This document shows, one piece after another, positions 7,791-16,521 of a DNA stretch of 52,744 nucleotides. The translations under genes and the position numbers were made by a program. The stretch covers positions 134,779 through 187,522 of the forward strand of contig DHEF01000034.1 of assembly GCA_002399735.1 (NCBI GenBank), given 5' to 3'. The notes beneath the pieces are model-generated. The model had not been told where the DNA came from and did not search any database. It saw only the letters and a program-made list of their open reading frames with translations. How positions within the stretch are numbered: position 1 is the stretch's first letter; each line of letters begins with the position of its first letter. Origin of the DNA: Chitinophagaceae bacterium UBA4857 (GTDB lineage Bacteria; Bacteroidota; Bacteroidia; Chitinophagales; Chitinophagaceae).

Positions 7791-8849
7791 ATGGAAACAA
7801 TAAATGTAAAAGCATTTGGTACGACAGCACCAGACGTTGATTTGGCAGCCATGTCAATTGAGCGAAGGGTAATTACTCCCAAAGATGTAGAAATTGAAAT
7901 TTTATATTGCGGTGTTTGTCACTCCGATTTACACACGGCACGTAACGACTGGGGTGGTACAAAATACCCTTCTGTACCAGGACATGAAATTGTAGGCAAG
8001 GTTACCAAAGTTGGAAATGAAGTAACAAAATATAAGGCACGCGACTTAGTAGCCGTAGGCTGTATGGTAGATAGTTGTAAAACCTGTAGCAGTTGCCAAC
8101 AGGGTTTTGAACAATATTGTTTAAATGGCATGGTAGGCACTTACAATGGAAAAGACAAACATTCAGGTGGTCATACTTTTGGTGGTTACTCAGAAAAAGT
8201 GGTAGTAGACGAAAGCTTTGTTTTATCTGTACCAGCTAATCTTGATTTGGCAGCAGCAGCACCTTTATTATGCGCCGGTATTACTACATGGTCGCCATTA
8301 CGCCATTGGAACGTAAAAGAAGGCAGCCGAGTTGCGGTTGTAGGTTTAGGTGGTTTAGGACATATGGCTATTAAATTAGCAAAAGGTTTAGGCGCCAGCG
8401 TTTCATTATTTTCCCGCACACCCGGTAAAACGGATGATGCAAAAGCATTGGGGGCGGATGAAGTAATTATTTCCACCGATGAAGCCCAGATGAAAGCGGC
8501 CAAAGGCAAGTTTGATTTAATTATTGATACTGTTCCTTATGTGCATGATGTAAACCCTTATGTAGCCACCTTAAATATTAATGGTACATTGGTATTAGTG
8601 GGCTACTTAGGACCATTGGAGCCTATGTTACATACAGTACCCATGATTATGGGACGTAAATCGGTAGCCGGTTCTGTTATTGGCGGTATTGCCGAAACTC
8701 AGGAAATGCTGGACTTCTGCGGTAAACACAATATCGTTTCGGATATAGAAATCATCAATATGCAAAACATTAATGATGCTTACGAAAGAATGTTAAAGAG
8801 TGATGTGAAATACAGATTTGTGATTGATATGCAGAGTTTGAAAGGATAA
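7791..8849 (+). CDS. Zinc-dependent NAD(P) alcohol dehydrogenase (YahK/CAD type)
   Basis: A 352-residue medium-chain dehydrogenase that should interconvert aldehydes and alcohols with NADP(H). Catalytic zinc ligands are C43 in CGVCHSD, H65-E66 in PGHE, and a cysteine in LLCAGITTW. The structural zinc lobe has C96, C99, C102 and C110. The Rossmann motif is GLGGLGHMA. Overall it matches the cinnamyl-alcohol-dehydrogenase/YahK group in length and motifs. An alternative start at 7776 adds MIKKI; the promoter position argues for 7791. It is a single-gene unit ending in a strong terminator shared with the convergent dinB-like gene. Confidence 0.92.
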   Translation: METINVKAFGTTAPDVDLAAMSIERRVITPKDVEIEILYCGVCHSDLHTARNDWGGTKYPSVPGHEIVGKVTKVGNEVTKYKARDLVAVGCMVDSCKTCSSCQQGFEQYCLNGMVGTYNGKDKHSGGHTFGGYSEKVVVDESFVLSVPANLDLAAAAPLLCAGITTWSPLRHWNVKEGSRVAVVGLGGLGHMAIKLAKGLGASVSLFSRTPGKTDDAKALGADEVIISTDEAQMKAAKGKFDLIIDTVPYVHDVNPYVATLNINGTLVLVGYLGPLEPMLHTVPMIMGRKSVAGSVIGGIAETQEMLDFCGKHNIVSDIEIINMQNINDAYERMLKSDVKYRFVIDMQSLKG

Positions 8850-8863
8850 GAGAGATTGAAAAT

Positions 8864-8903
8864 AATCAAGAAAGGCGATAGATATCTATCGCCTTTCTTG
8901 ATT
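8864..8903. terminator. Perfect 40-bp palindromic bidirectional terminator
   Basis: A 40-bp perfect palindrome, each arm reading AATCAAGAAAGGCGATAGAT, lies between the convergent adh and dinB-like genes. Folding gives an uninterrupted stem with a minimal loop. The flanks are A- and T-containing on both sides. Confidence 0.75.
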
Positions 8904-8917
8904 CTAAAATCGTTTTA

Positions 8918-9418
8918 CTACTTCTGCATTTGCTCATAAGTAGGCCCATACAAGCCCGGTACTTTATTACCGCTGGCACGCAGGTGTGCAATCATTTCGC
9001 CACGATGATGATACAAGTGGTTGTATAAAAATCCACGGATAGCTTGTACTTTAGGCATGGGGCCAATAAATACCTGTTCACCGCTTTTCATTGTCCAGTC
9101 GTTTAAGTAAGTGGCTTCATCCGATGCTTCAATGGAATTTTTTGCTTTAATAAAATTCTCTTCAAACTTGGCTACAATGTTAGCTGCTTTGCTAATATCT
9201 TCTCTTTCGTAATGAAAACTGGCAAAATCAAAAACATCTACACTAAAAACACCTTCGTACCAAGCGTAGATAGAGGAAATATGTGAAGCCAACTGCGCTA
9301 CCGACCAAAGTTGGGGTTGCGGTCGGTAATCCAATGCGGTATCCGGTATGGCTTGTAATAGTTTTCTGGTATTCTCGGCTTCGTATAAAAATTCGCCAAG
9401 TAATGCTTGTTTAATCAT
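8918..9418 (-). CDS. DinB-family metal-binding protein
   Basis: A 166-residue DinB/YfiT-like four-helix protein. The metal triad is visible as H46 (LASHISS) and H134/H138 in YNHLYHHRGEM. Members are putative thiol S-transferases or metal-dependent hydrolases; most, including those of Bacteroidota, lack a known substrate. Its start codon ATG at 9418 lies 30 bp downstream of the DUF3995 gene stop, so the two probably share a transcript. Confidence 0.85.
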   Translation of the reverse strand: MIKQALLGEFLYEAENTRKLLQAIPDTALDYRPQPQLWSVAQLASHISSIYAWYEGVFSVDVFDFASFHYEREDISKAANIVAKFEENFIKAKNSIEASDEATYLNDWTMKSGEQVFIGPMPKVQAIRGFLYNHLYHHRGEMIAHLRASGNKVPGLYGPTYEQMQK

Positions 9419-9465
9419 AACAATGTTGTTTTATTACCGGTAAAATTAGTATAAATCAAACGATA

Positions 9466-9885
9466 TCAATTGGCCAAAACAATAGCTAACAAACCAATTA
9501 ACAAACACAATGGGGTATAAAATTTTGTGTCCTGCTGGGCAAATTTTGTAGACTTTATTTTCTTGAAAAAACCAACATAGTTAAAATCACCTATGGCTCG
9601 TACGATAAATATGCCGGCTAAAATATACAACCCATAATTGTTGAACCAGGCTGGTAAAACTATATTGATAAGTCGAGCTTTTACCAATACAAATAAGGCA
9701 AATAAAAATAAACCTGCAGCTACTATTAAAGTAGGTAATACTCCGGGCATTGCCACTTTAGTATGATTATCTTTTGTAGGAATAACAGAGCCACTACCCC
9801 ATTTACCACCAAAAGCCCAATAGACATGTATAATGGAAATAAATAAAAAAATTACTGCTAATATTAATGCAATTATTGTTTTCAT
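9466..9885 (-). CDS. DUF3995-family membrane protein
   Basis: A 139-residue integral membrane protein with four predicted helices (about residues 1-20, 47-67, 83-101 and 118-138). HVYWAFGGKWG near the N-terminus and GDFNYVGFFKK before the last helix are typical of DUF3995. The function is unknown. The ATG at 9885 is preferred to the GTG one codon upstream. It precedes the dinB-like gene on the same strand. Confidence 0.8.
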   Translation of the reverse strand: MKTIIALILAVIFLFISIIHVYWAFGGKWGSGSVIPTKDNHTKVAMPGVLPTLIVAAGLFLFALFVLVKARLINIVLPAWFNNYGLYILAGIFIVRAIGDFNYVGFFKKIKSTKFAQQDTKFYTPLCLLIGLLAIVLAN

Positions 9886-10017
9886 CACTATGTAAAAACT
9901 TTTTCTTTATTCGTCCAAGGTACTCATAATTGATAAACCCTATTATACAAAGTAGGTTTAACTTACTGCCATCCTTTTTGCTTATATTTATCAAGTGGTT
10001 TTAAACTGGTAATCAAA

Positions 10018-10075
10018 GCCCCTTTAGGTTCCTGAGTGAAACGAAAGGAAGGAGCAAAGCTCGAAGGGTTATCGG
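10018..10075. repeat. Possible REP-like fragment upstream of the molybdenum hydroxylase
   Basis: A purine-rich stretch with CCTTTAGGTTCCTGAGTG and AAAGCTCGAAGGGTTATCGG resembles CCTGAGC..TCGAAGG dispersed repeats. No reading frame covers it. The rest of 9886-10112 is AT-rich and contains no other feature I can support. Confidence 0.3.
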
Positions 10076-10112
10076 TTCCACCATTATTTTATGCTATAAT
10101 ATTTTGATCCAC

Positions 10113-10697
10113 ATGAAGCAGGAACACTCACGGCGTTTTTTCTTAAAAACATCGTCGGTACTGGCAGCGTTTGCCATGATACCACGAACCGCCAAAGCAT
10201 TTTACGAAGAAGTAAAAAACTTTTTTGTTCCCAACAAAGAAGTGCTGCCGTTAACGGTAAGCATTAACAAAAAAAAGTACAGCATTAAAGCCGATACACG
10301 CACCACCTTACTGGATTTGTTGCGGGAAGATTTACACCTGACCGGCACAAAAAAAGGTTGCGACCACGGACAATGCGGCGCCTGCACCGTACATGTAAAT
10401 GGCGAAAGGGTATTGAGTTGTTTAACACTGGCCGCCATGGTGTCGGGTAAGGAAGTGACAACGATTGAGGGATTAGCGAATGAGGACAAATTACACCCGA
10501 TGCAACAGGCCTTTATTGAATGCGATGGATTTCAATGTGGCTATTGCACACCGGGACAAATCATGTCGGCGGTGGCTTGTGTAAACGAAGGCCATACCGG
10601 ATCGGTGGCAGAAATAAAAGAATTTATGAGCGGTAATTTGTGCCGTTGCGGAGCGTATAACGGTATTGTTCAATCCATTCAAAAAGTTGCACCATGA
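10113..10697 (+). CDS. Aldehyde oxidoreductase iron-sulfur subunit (PaoA-like), Tat-exported
   Basis: The [2Fe-2S] subunit of a xanthine-oxidase-family molybdenum hydroxylase, 194 residues. A twin-arginine signal is seen at the start (SRRFFLKT, R7-R8, then a hydrophobic stretch and AKA). The plant-type cluster uses C83, C88, C91 and C103 (GCDHGQCGACT). The second cluster uses C142, C145, C177 and C179 (QCGYCTPGQ, LCRCGAYNGI). The ATG at 10113 is chosen over a TTG at 10104. It overlaps the FAD subunit gene by 4 bp (ATGA). The complex is predicted to be periplasmic, as for E. coli PaoABC. Confidence 0.9.
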   Translation: MKQEHSRRFFLKTSSVLAAFAMIPRTAKAFYEEVKNFFVPNKEVLPLTVSINKKKYSIKADTRTTLLDLLREDLHLTGTKKGCDHGQCGACTVHVNGERVLSCLTLAAMVSGKEVTTIEGLANEDKLHPMQQAFIECDGFQCGYCTPGQIMSAVACVNEGHTGSVAEIKEFMSGNLCRCGAYNGIVQSIQKVAP

Positions 10698-11677
10698 GAC
10701 CATTTATATTCAGCAAATCATCGGCATTGAGTCAGGCATTGTCGAAAAAAAATAATACTACGCAGTTTATTGCGGGTGGTACTAATTTGGTTGACCTGAT
10801 GAAAAAAAATATTGCGCAGCCGGAAAGCCTGGTTGATATTACTACGGTGTTGCCTGATAAAATAACCACGAATACCAAAAGCATACAAATTGGTGCCATG
10901 GTGCGCAACACCGCCATCACCAACAATGCTACGGTTAAAGCAAAATATCCTTTGCTTGCAAAAGCCATACTGGCGGGGGCTTCGCCGCAAATCAGGAATA
11001 TGGCTTCTACCGGCGGTAACTTATTGCAACGTACCCGTTGTCCGTATTTTTATGATATTACTACACCTTGCAACAAACGAAAACCCGGTACCGGTTGCAG
11101 TGCTATGCAGGGGCAAAACCGTATGAACGCCATTGTTGGTTATAGCGATCAATGTGTGGCGGTGCACCCTTCGGATATGTGTGTGGCGCTGGCTGCTCTG
11201 GATGCAACGGTTACCCTTACAACAAAAAATAACAAACAAGAAAATATTGCCTTCACCAATTTTCATCGCCTGCCTGAAAATTTACCGGAACGTGATAATA
11301 ATTTACCGGCTAACGCATTGATACATTCAATTAGCATCAACGAAAATCCTTTTAACAAAAATTATGCGTATGTAAAATTGCGTGACCGTGATAGTTATGC
11401 ATTTGCATTGGTATCTGTGGCGGCGGCTTTGCAGTTAAGCGGTAATACCATTGTACAGGCAAGGTTAGCATCCGGTGGTGTGGCGCATAAGCCCTGGCGC
11501 TGGACGGAAGCAGAGCAATATTTAAAAGGTAAAGCAGCAACAGCAACTACTTTCAGCGAAGCAGCAACGATGATTACGAAAGGTTTGAAACCCTTGTCAC
11601 ATAACGGTTTTAAAGTACCGCTGTTACATGGCGCTGTAGAAACTGCTTTGCAAAATTGTTTAGTGGCATCGCAGTAA
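10694..11677 (+). CDS. Aldehyde oxidoreductase FAD subunit (PaoB-like)
   Basis: The FAD-binding middle subunit, 327 residues. FAD-site motifs are FIAGGTNLVDLMK and ASTGGNLLQRTRCPYF. C116, C126, C135 and C154 (RCPYFYD, PCNKRKPGTGC, SDQCVAVHPSDM) match the additional [4Fe-4S] cluster of E. coli PaoB, which separates this group from ordinary xanthine dehydrogenases. It passes electrons between the iron-sulfur clusters and an outside acceptor. The start overlaps the upstream gene. An R1 repeat lies between this gene and the large-subunit gene. Confidence 0.9.
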   Translation: MRPFIFSKSSALSQALSKKNNTTQFIAGGTNLVDLMKKNIAQPESLVDITTVLPDKITTNTKSIQIGAMVRNTAITNNATVKAKYPLLAKAILAGASPQIRNMASTGGNLLQRTRCPYFYDITTPCNKRKPGTGCSAMQGQNRMNAIVGYSDQCVAVHPSDMCVALAALDATVTLTTKNNKQENIAFTNFHRLPENLPERDNNLPANALIHSISINENPFNKNYAYVKLRDRDSYAFALVSVAAALQLSGNTIVQARLASGGVAHKPWRWTEAEQYLKGKAATATTFSEAATMITKGLKPLSHNGFKVPLLHGAVETALQNCLVASQ

Positions 11678-11686
11678 TTTTTTTAT

Positions 11687-11737
11687 GTTACCGGCTGCAG
11701 TGCTACTAACATCTTTACTTGCGTCGCACTCTTCAGC
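11687..11737 (-). repeat. R1 dispersed repeat, copy 2
   Basis: In minus orientation it reads GAAGAGTGCGACGCAAG, then TGTTAGTAGCACTGCAGCCGG and TAAC. It occupies the spacer between the PaoB-like and PaoC-like genes, so it should be part of their common transcript. Confidence 0.7.
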
Positions 11738-11817
11738 TGTAGTAATTCTATTCAGCATTATGTAAGCTGTTGAACTGTTAGTAAAAACATAATTTCCAAA
11801 TAATCAAATTATACGCC

Positions 11818-14037
11818 ATGGGCTTTTTTGATGAACCATACGATTTTGTAGCACCGCCGGATGATGGTCGTGTAGAAGGTATTTATAAAGTAACGGGTAA
11901 AGGAAAATATTCCGCAGAATATAAAGTGGATAATATTTGTTATGCCGTGATGGTAGGCAGCACCGTTGCAGCAGGTAGTATTAAAAGTTTCAACCTAAGC
12001 AACGCAAAACAAGTTGCCGGTGTGTTGGATATTATTACGCACCAGCATAAACCAGTAGTGCCGGGTTTAGCAGATGAAGCCAAGATAGCCTCAGCCAGAT
12101 TTGGCTTACCGGTTTTTCATACCGATAAGATTTATTTTAAAGGTCAACCAATTGCATTGGTGATTGCGGAAACGCTGGAGGATGCTACTTATGCTGCTTC
12201 GCTGGTGGAAGCACAATACGATACCGAAAGTTTTGCTGTTGACTTTGATAAAGCACAAGCGGCCGTTGCATTAACCGCAACAGGAAAAGAAAGAGGTACC
12301 ATGGATGCATGGAGTAATGCACCATTTAAAGTAGAAGCCGAATACAATATAAAAGCCGAAGTGCATCACCCGATGGAAATGCATGCGACCATTGCGGAAT
12401 GGACAGCCACCGATAAATTAAAACTATACGATAAAAACCAGGGTGTAAATAATGTGCAACGGACTTTTGCACGCTTGTTTGCCATACCGGAAAAAAATAT
12501 AGAAGTAATTAGTGAATATGTTGGTGGTGGTTTTGGTTCCGGTCTTAGAATATGGCCACATGCTTTAGCCGCTATTATGGCTGCCAAGCAAGTAAATCGT
12601 CCGGTAAAACTAATGTTAACCAGACCGCAGATGTTTTATTCTGTTGGTTATCGTCCGGCATCCTGGCAAAAAGTACAATTGGGTGCTAATGCCGAGGGTA
12701 AGTTGTTAGGCATTTTACACCAATCAAAAAACGGCACATCCAAGTACGAAAATTTTAACGAAGGCATTACCCGTGTTACCCGGTTGATTTACAATTTTGA
12801 AAACCTGAAAACAGAAGCTGCTGTTGTAGCACTTAATTTAAGTACTCCTACCTGGATGCGTGGCCCCGGAGATTGTACCGGAGACTTTGCTGTAGAAAGT
12901 GCCATTGATGAAATTAGTTATCAACTAAAAATGGATCCGGTGGCTTTGCGTTTAAAAAATATTGCCACTGAAAAAAATCCGGAAACAGGTTTACCTTGGT
13001 CAACTAATTTTTTAAATGAATGTATAGCAAAAGGTGCGGCTATGATTAATTGGCAGGACCGGAAACCTTTACCCATGCAGGATATAAATGGTGACTGGAG
13101 TACCGGTTATGGTATGGCAGTGGGTATGTGGAATGCAGGAAGAGGTAACGCCAGTGCTGCTATTGAAATGAAAAAAGATGGTAGCATTACGGTACAAACG
13201 GCAATGACAGATATTGGTACCGGCACTGGAACATCTATGCAAAACATTGCGCATGATGTTACCGGTATCTCAAAAACTAAAATAAAAATTGAATTAGGTA
13301 ATTCTAATTTACCGGCTGCTCCCAGTCAGGGAGGTAGTAATGGTTTATCTTCTATTAGTGGTGCGGTAGTAGCTGTAAGTAATTTGCTAAAACAAAAATT
13401 AGCGGAGTATGCCGCTACAGAAAACGAAGTGTATAAAAATGCTAAACCGACTGATATATTATTATCAGATACCGGTATATCATTTCAAACTGCCAATAAC
13501 CAGTTTGTCAGTTATACCAGCATTTGGGATAAAAGTAAACTGACGGTATTAGAAGTAGAAGCCAGTTCGGGACCGGGTGCAGAAAGACAACAATATTCTT
13601 TTTGCTCTTCGGCGGCACATTTTTGTAAACTAAAAGTAAACCGTAAAACCGGTAAAGTAAAAATAGAAAAAATGGTGGCGGTAGCTGATGGTGGTAAGAT
13701 TGTGAGTGAGAAAGCGGCCGCTAATCAAATGTCCGGTGCTGCGGTAGGCGGCATTGGTATGGCTTTGTTAGAAGAGATGACTACCGATGAACGTTTAGGC
13801 GGATTGGTGGGTGATGATTTAGCCGGCTATCACTTTGCCGTAAATGCAGATGCACCTATTATTGATGTAGCTTTTATTGGCAAGCCTGACCCCAATATTA
13901 ACCCCACCGGATCGAAGGGATTAGGTGAAGTAGGTATTATTGGTGTTGCCGCTGCTATTAGCAATGCGATATACAATGCTACGGGTAAACGTTTAAGAGA
14001 TTTACCTATTACTCCGGATAAAGTGTTAGGCTGGTAA
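11818..14037 (+). CDS. Aldehyde oxidoreductase molybdenum-binding subunit (PaoC-like)
   Basis: The large catalytic subunit, 739 residues, close to E. coli PaoC (about 730). Molybdopterin-cytosine-dinucleotide contacts are suggested by YVGGGFGSGLRIWPH and TDIGTGTGTSMQ, and the substrate-pocket loop by PTWMRGPGDCTGDFAVES. The catalytic base is E704 in GSKGLGEVGI near the C-terminus. The family oxidizes aldehydes or aromatic heterocycles to acids with water as oxygen source. It has no signal peptide and probably moves with the Tat-tagged small subunit. A 140-bp spacer with an R1 repeat separates it from the FAD gene. No XdhC/PaoD insertion chaperone is adjacent. Confidence 0.92.
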   Translation: MGFFDEPYDFVAPPDDGRVEGIYKVTGKGKYSAEYKVDNICYAVMVGSTVAAGSIKSFNLSNAKQVAGVLDIITHQHKPVVPGLADEAKIASARFGLPVFHTDKIYFKGQPIALVIAETLEDATYAASLVEAQYDTESFAVDFDKAQAAVALTATGKERGTMDAWSNAPFKVEAEYNIKAEVHHPMEMHATIAEWTATDKLKLYDKNQGVNNVQRTFARLFAIPEKNIEVISEYVGGGFGSGLRIWPHALAAIMAAKQVNRPVKLMLTRPQMFYSVGYRPASWQKVQLGANAEGKLLGILHQSKNGTSKYENFNEGITRVTRLIYNFENLKTEAAVVALNLSTPTWMRGPGDCTGDFAVESAIDEISYQLKMDPVALRLKNIATEKNPETGLPWSTNFLNECIAKGAAMINWQDRKPLPMQDINGDWSTGYGMAVGMWNAGRGNASAAIEMKKDGSITVQTAMTDIGTGTGTSMQNIAHDVTGISKTKIKIELGNSNLPAAPSQGGSNGLSSISGAVVAVSNLLKQKLAEYAATENEVYKNAKPTDILLSDTGISFQTANNQFVSYTSIWDKSKLTVLEVEASSGPGAERQQYSFCSSAAHFCKLKVNRKTGKVKIEKMVAVADGGKIVSEKAAANQMSGAAVGGIGMALLEEMTTDERLGGLVGDDLAGYHFAVNADAPIIDVAFIGKPDPNINPTGSKGLGEVGIIGVAAAISNAIYNATGKRLRDLPITPDKVLGW

Positions 14038-14459
14038 ACCTTCAACTTGATGAAAGCGAGATCATCAACATCTAAATATGCGTTTGATATGCAGGAGATG
14101 CATCCCAACGTCGGCATGACGTACTCCTTAACTTAATCGCATTGATAACCGCCGTATGGGTAAACAGGCGTAAGTTGCGTGAGGTGGACGGAGGGTGCGA
14201 ACGCAGTGAGCAGTGCGAAGTACAAGTGAGGAAAACGCAACTAAATGTTGCGTTTAACGAAACTTGCGTGCAAAGCACAAGCACCGGAGCGAAGCGGAGC
14301 CCGTAGGAGACCGACCCCCGGTTGTTATAAAACAAGGCGAGGTACGAGCCGTAGTTTTTATAATAACCGGGGCGCACGCCATAAAATAAAAAATCAATTA
14401 TTTTAAAATAAATACACAATTTTGCAGGCTATTAAAACAACCTAAAAAAAACATACACC
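14038..14459. other. Gene-free structured intergenic region
   Basis: This 422-bp stretch has no credible gene. It contains a perfect 9-bp hairpin, AAACGCAAC/GTTGCGTTT (14233-14255). A second long hairpin has arms CCCCGGTTGTTATAAAAC and TTTTTATAATAACCGGGG (about 14316-14372). Purine-rich GC-rich text lies between (for example GGAGCGAAGCGGAGCCC). The style resembles the interior of R2 copy 4, but I cannot align it convincingly. The last 60 bp are AT-rich leader of the next gene. Confidence 0.5.
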
Positions 14460-14849
14460 ATGTTTACCATTGAAGCTATTAAAGCGGCACATGCCAAAGT
14501 AAAATCGGGAGCAGATTTTCCGAACTATATACAAGACCTTATACAATTAGGTGTAACTGGATATGCAACTTTTGTAGAGGACGGACACACGGATTATTAC
14601 GGTGCAAATGATTTTACAATATCGAAGATGGCCGTGTATGATAAATTACATATTGCGGCTACGAGTGATGCGGATACATTTAAAGCAGATTTAAAATTGC
14701 ATCAACAAGGGAAAACAGACTACCCTACTTTTTGTAATGATTGTGCTAAAAGCGGCATTGAAAAATGGGTGATGGATATGGAACAATTCACTTGTGCCTA
14801 TTACGATTTACAAGGAAATGAAATATTAGTAGAAGTTATACCGCATTAG
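14460..14849 (+). CDS. DUF1398 family protein
   Basis: A 129-residue soluble protein of the DUF1398 (YbcV-like) family. The N-terminus MFTIEAIKAAHAKVKSGADF, the central GYATFVEDGHTDYYG and the C-terminal GIEKWVMDMEQFTCAYYD are characteristic. No enzymatic activity is known for the family. It is monocistronic and ends at a shared hairpin. An imperfect -7 box (CAATTTTG) lies about 30 bp before the ATG. Confidence 0.85.
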   Translation: MFTIEAIKAAHAKVKSGADFPNYIQDLIQLGVTGYATFVEDGHTDYYGANDFTISKMAVYDKLHIAATSDADTFKADLKLHQQGKTDYPTFCNDCAKSGIEKWVMDMEQFTCAYYDLQGNEILVEVIPH

Positions 14850-14872
14850 TAGTTGCTGTTACTAAAATAATA

Positions 14873-14913
14873 AAGGGCTGTATGAAAAGTTGTGATGCTT
14901 TTATACAGCCCTT
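14873..14913. terminator. Bidirectional terminator
   Basis: AAGGGCTGTAT and ATACAGCCCTT form the stem, extended inward by AAAAG/CTTTT. Minus-strand reading gives the better T-tract (TTTATTATTTT). It serves the DUF1398 gene and the convergent lipoprotein operon. Confidence 0.75.
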
Positions 14914-14980
14914 AGTGTTTAATAAAAGGTTGCTAAGGTTAATGCGATACAGTGCTATAGTTTAACAACAGCCAGGTTTA

Positions 14981-15478
14981 TTAATAGCCGGAAAATTGTC
15001 CTTCGGTTATAGTTATATTATCACCGGCTGAAGGCCCACGCAATACCCCCGAAAATGTACCCCGTATTTTTTTACTACTTCCTGACCCGCTTACACCTGT
15101 TATATTTACCGTAAACGATGCACCGGATGTAGTGCCTGTCATTAAATATGTTTTACCATTTACTTTGGTTACGGATGCACCATCACCAGAAGTTGTAAAA
15201 TTGTAAGTGCCGGTTGTAATATCGGCATCACGGGAAAAAATGATAGATAAGGAAGATGCTTCGGCACCAAAATCATCATCGCGACCAAAAATGGTAACAT
15301 TGTAAGTACCGCCGGCATTGGAAGTTCCGGCTACTACATTTTTATCGTCGTGCCATGCCATTCCATTTACTTTCATAGTTATAGAAGGTTTACCGCCACC
15401 ATCATTTTTATCTTTTTTGCAAGCACTTGACAGCAACACAAAACTTACTACCGCACCTAAGAGAATAAAACGTTTCAT
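14981..15478 (-). CDS. Small secreted lipoprotein of unknown function (DUF6252-like)
   Basis: A 165-residue protein with a lipoprotein signal (LLSSACKK, Cys20) and then a polar DKNDGGG linker. The rest is beta-rich: MKVNGMAWHDDKN, VTIFGRDDDFGAEASSLSIIF, then GTYNFTTSGDGASVTKVNG and KIRGTFSGVLRGPSAGD. The layout resembles the DUF6252 group of Bacteroidota lipoproteins, which have no known function. It lies 47 bp downstream of the YiiG-like gene and may share its transcript. Confidence 0.7.
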   Translation of the reverse strand: MKRFILLGAVVSFVLLSSACKKDKNDGGGKPSITMKVNGMAWHDDKNVVAGTSNAGGTYNVTIFGRDDDFGAEASSLSIIFSRDADITTGTYNFTTSGDGASVTKVNGKTYLMTGTTSGASFTVNITGVSGSGSSKKIRGTFSGVLRGPSAGDNITITEGQFSGY

Positions 15479-15525
15479 AATTATTGTTTTCGTTAAAAAA
15501 GCGTACAGATTTATATTGGTAAATT

Positions 15526-16521
15526 TTAAAACTGGTTACGGTTAAATTCCTCTATCATATCTTCATACTCTTCTGCCACACCTTTATAATCATAATCCCA
15601 ACTATTGGCATCAGCACCTTTTTTAATTTTATCAATGGCCGATCTAATATTGGTTAATAAACTCTTGGCATCGCTACCAAAAGAAGAGAAACTTGTACCG
15701 GCCCTGAAAAACTTTTTCTTATTCTCTTCGGAAGTGCTTTGTTCAGCAGTATTGTATGCGCTGATTAATTCCTGAAACTTGCTTGTCTGGGTCATTACGG
15801 CGTCTAATTCCGGTGTAGCAGTTACTGGACCTTCGTTGGGAATAGCCGAATAAAAATTATCTTTTATCAGCTCGGCCTCATTCATAAGATGGTTGGCGGC
15901 TAGACGAATTACATCACCCTTTTTTTGCAGTTTAGCCAGGTATTTAACGTTACCATCTTTATAATATTTATCGTATGCATCAGCAACCTGTAATGCTGTG
16001 GCTTTAAAATCGGTTAATGCAGCTACATAATCTTTGTGTAAGGCTTTGCCCTTGGCTCCATTATCCATCAAATTTTCTTTTGCACTATAGTAAGCTGCTA
16101 ATTGGTTATGCAAAGCCAATGCAGCTTTTGCTTTGGTCACATATGCGGCAGCATATTGGTCAATATCGGCCTTAGGTTCAGTTTGAGCTGCTTTTTCTAC
16201 TGCAGCTAATTTGGCATCAAGATTTCTGATTTCTGATAAAAAGGAAATACTAACGCCCTTCTTGCGCTCTTCGCCAGTTTCGACATCTGCAAACTTTAAG
16301 TAATGCGCATAGCCCTTGTTTATAGGTTTACTAACGCTGTTAATAACATCTACATACGGAGTCATTTTTGTTTGCATGGCTTTATCATCGGCCTCATCAT
16401 CGGCACTTACTTCGGTACCCGCTGTATTAGGTGCGCCTTTGTTTTCGCCGCAGGAAGTAAAAACTGTAATGGTTATAGCCAAAGCAATGCCTGCCAACAG
16501 GCTTAAAGGATAAGTTTTCAT
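15526..16521 (-). CDS. YiiG-family (DUF3829) lipoprotein
   Basis: A 331-residue lipoprotein (signal ending VFTSC, Cys24) followed by an acidic linker. The helical DUF3829 domain begins at KMTPYVDVINSVSKPINKGY. Long amphipathic helices rich in Ala and Lys fill the rest. E. coli YiiG is the family reference and is uncharacterised. The start overlaps the stop of the upstream membrane protein gene by 4 bp (ATGA), so the two are translationally coupled. Confidence 0.75.
   Translation of the reverse strand: MKTYPLSLLAGIALAITITVFTSCGENKGAPNTAGTEVSADDEADDKAMQTKMTPYVDVINSVSKPINKGYAHYLKFADVETGEERKKGVSISFLSEIRNLDAKLAAVEKAAQTEPKADIDQYAAAYVTKAKAALALHNQLAAYYSAKENLMDNGAKGKALHKDYVAALTDFKATALQVADAYDKYYKDGNVKYLAKLQKKGDVIRLAANHLMNEAELIKDNFYSAIPNEGPVTATPELDAVMTQTSKFQELISAYNTAEQSTSEENKKKFFRAGTSFSSFGSDAKSLLTNIRSAIDKIKKGADANSWDYDYKGVAEEYEDMIEEFNRNQF

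Noticed and set aside
14072..14419. A 115-codon minus-strand frame after the molybdenum hydroxylase
   Set aside because: Cysteine- and serine-rich translation of folded GC-rich intergenic sequence; no start signal and it overlaps the hairpins.
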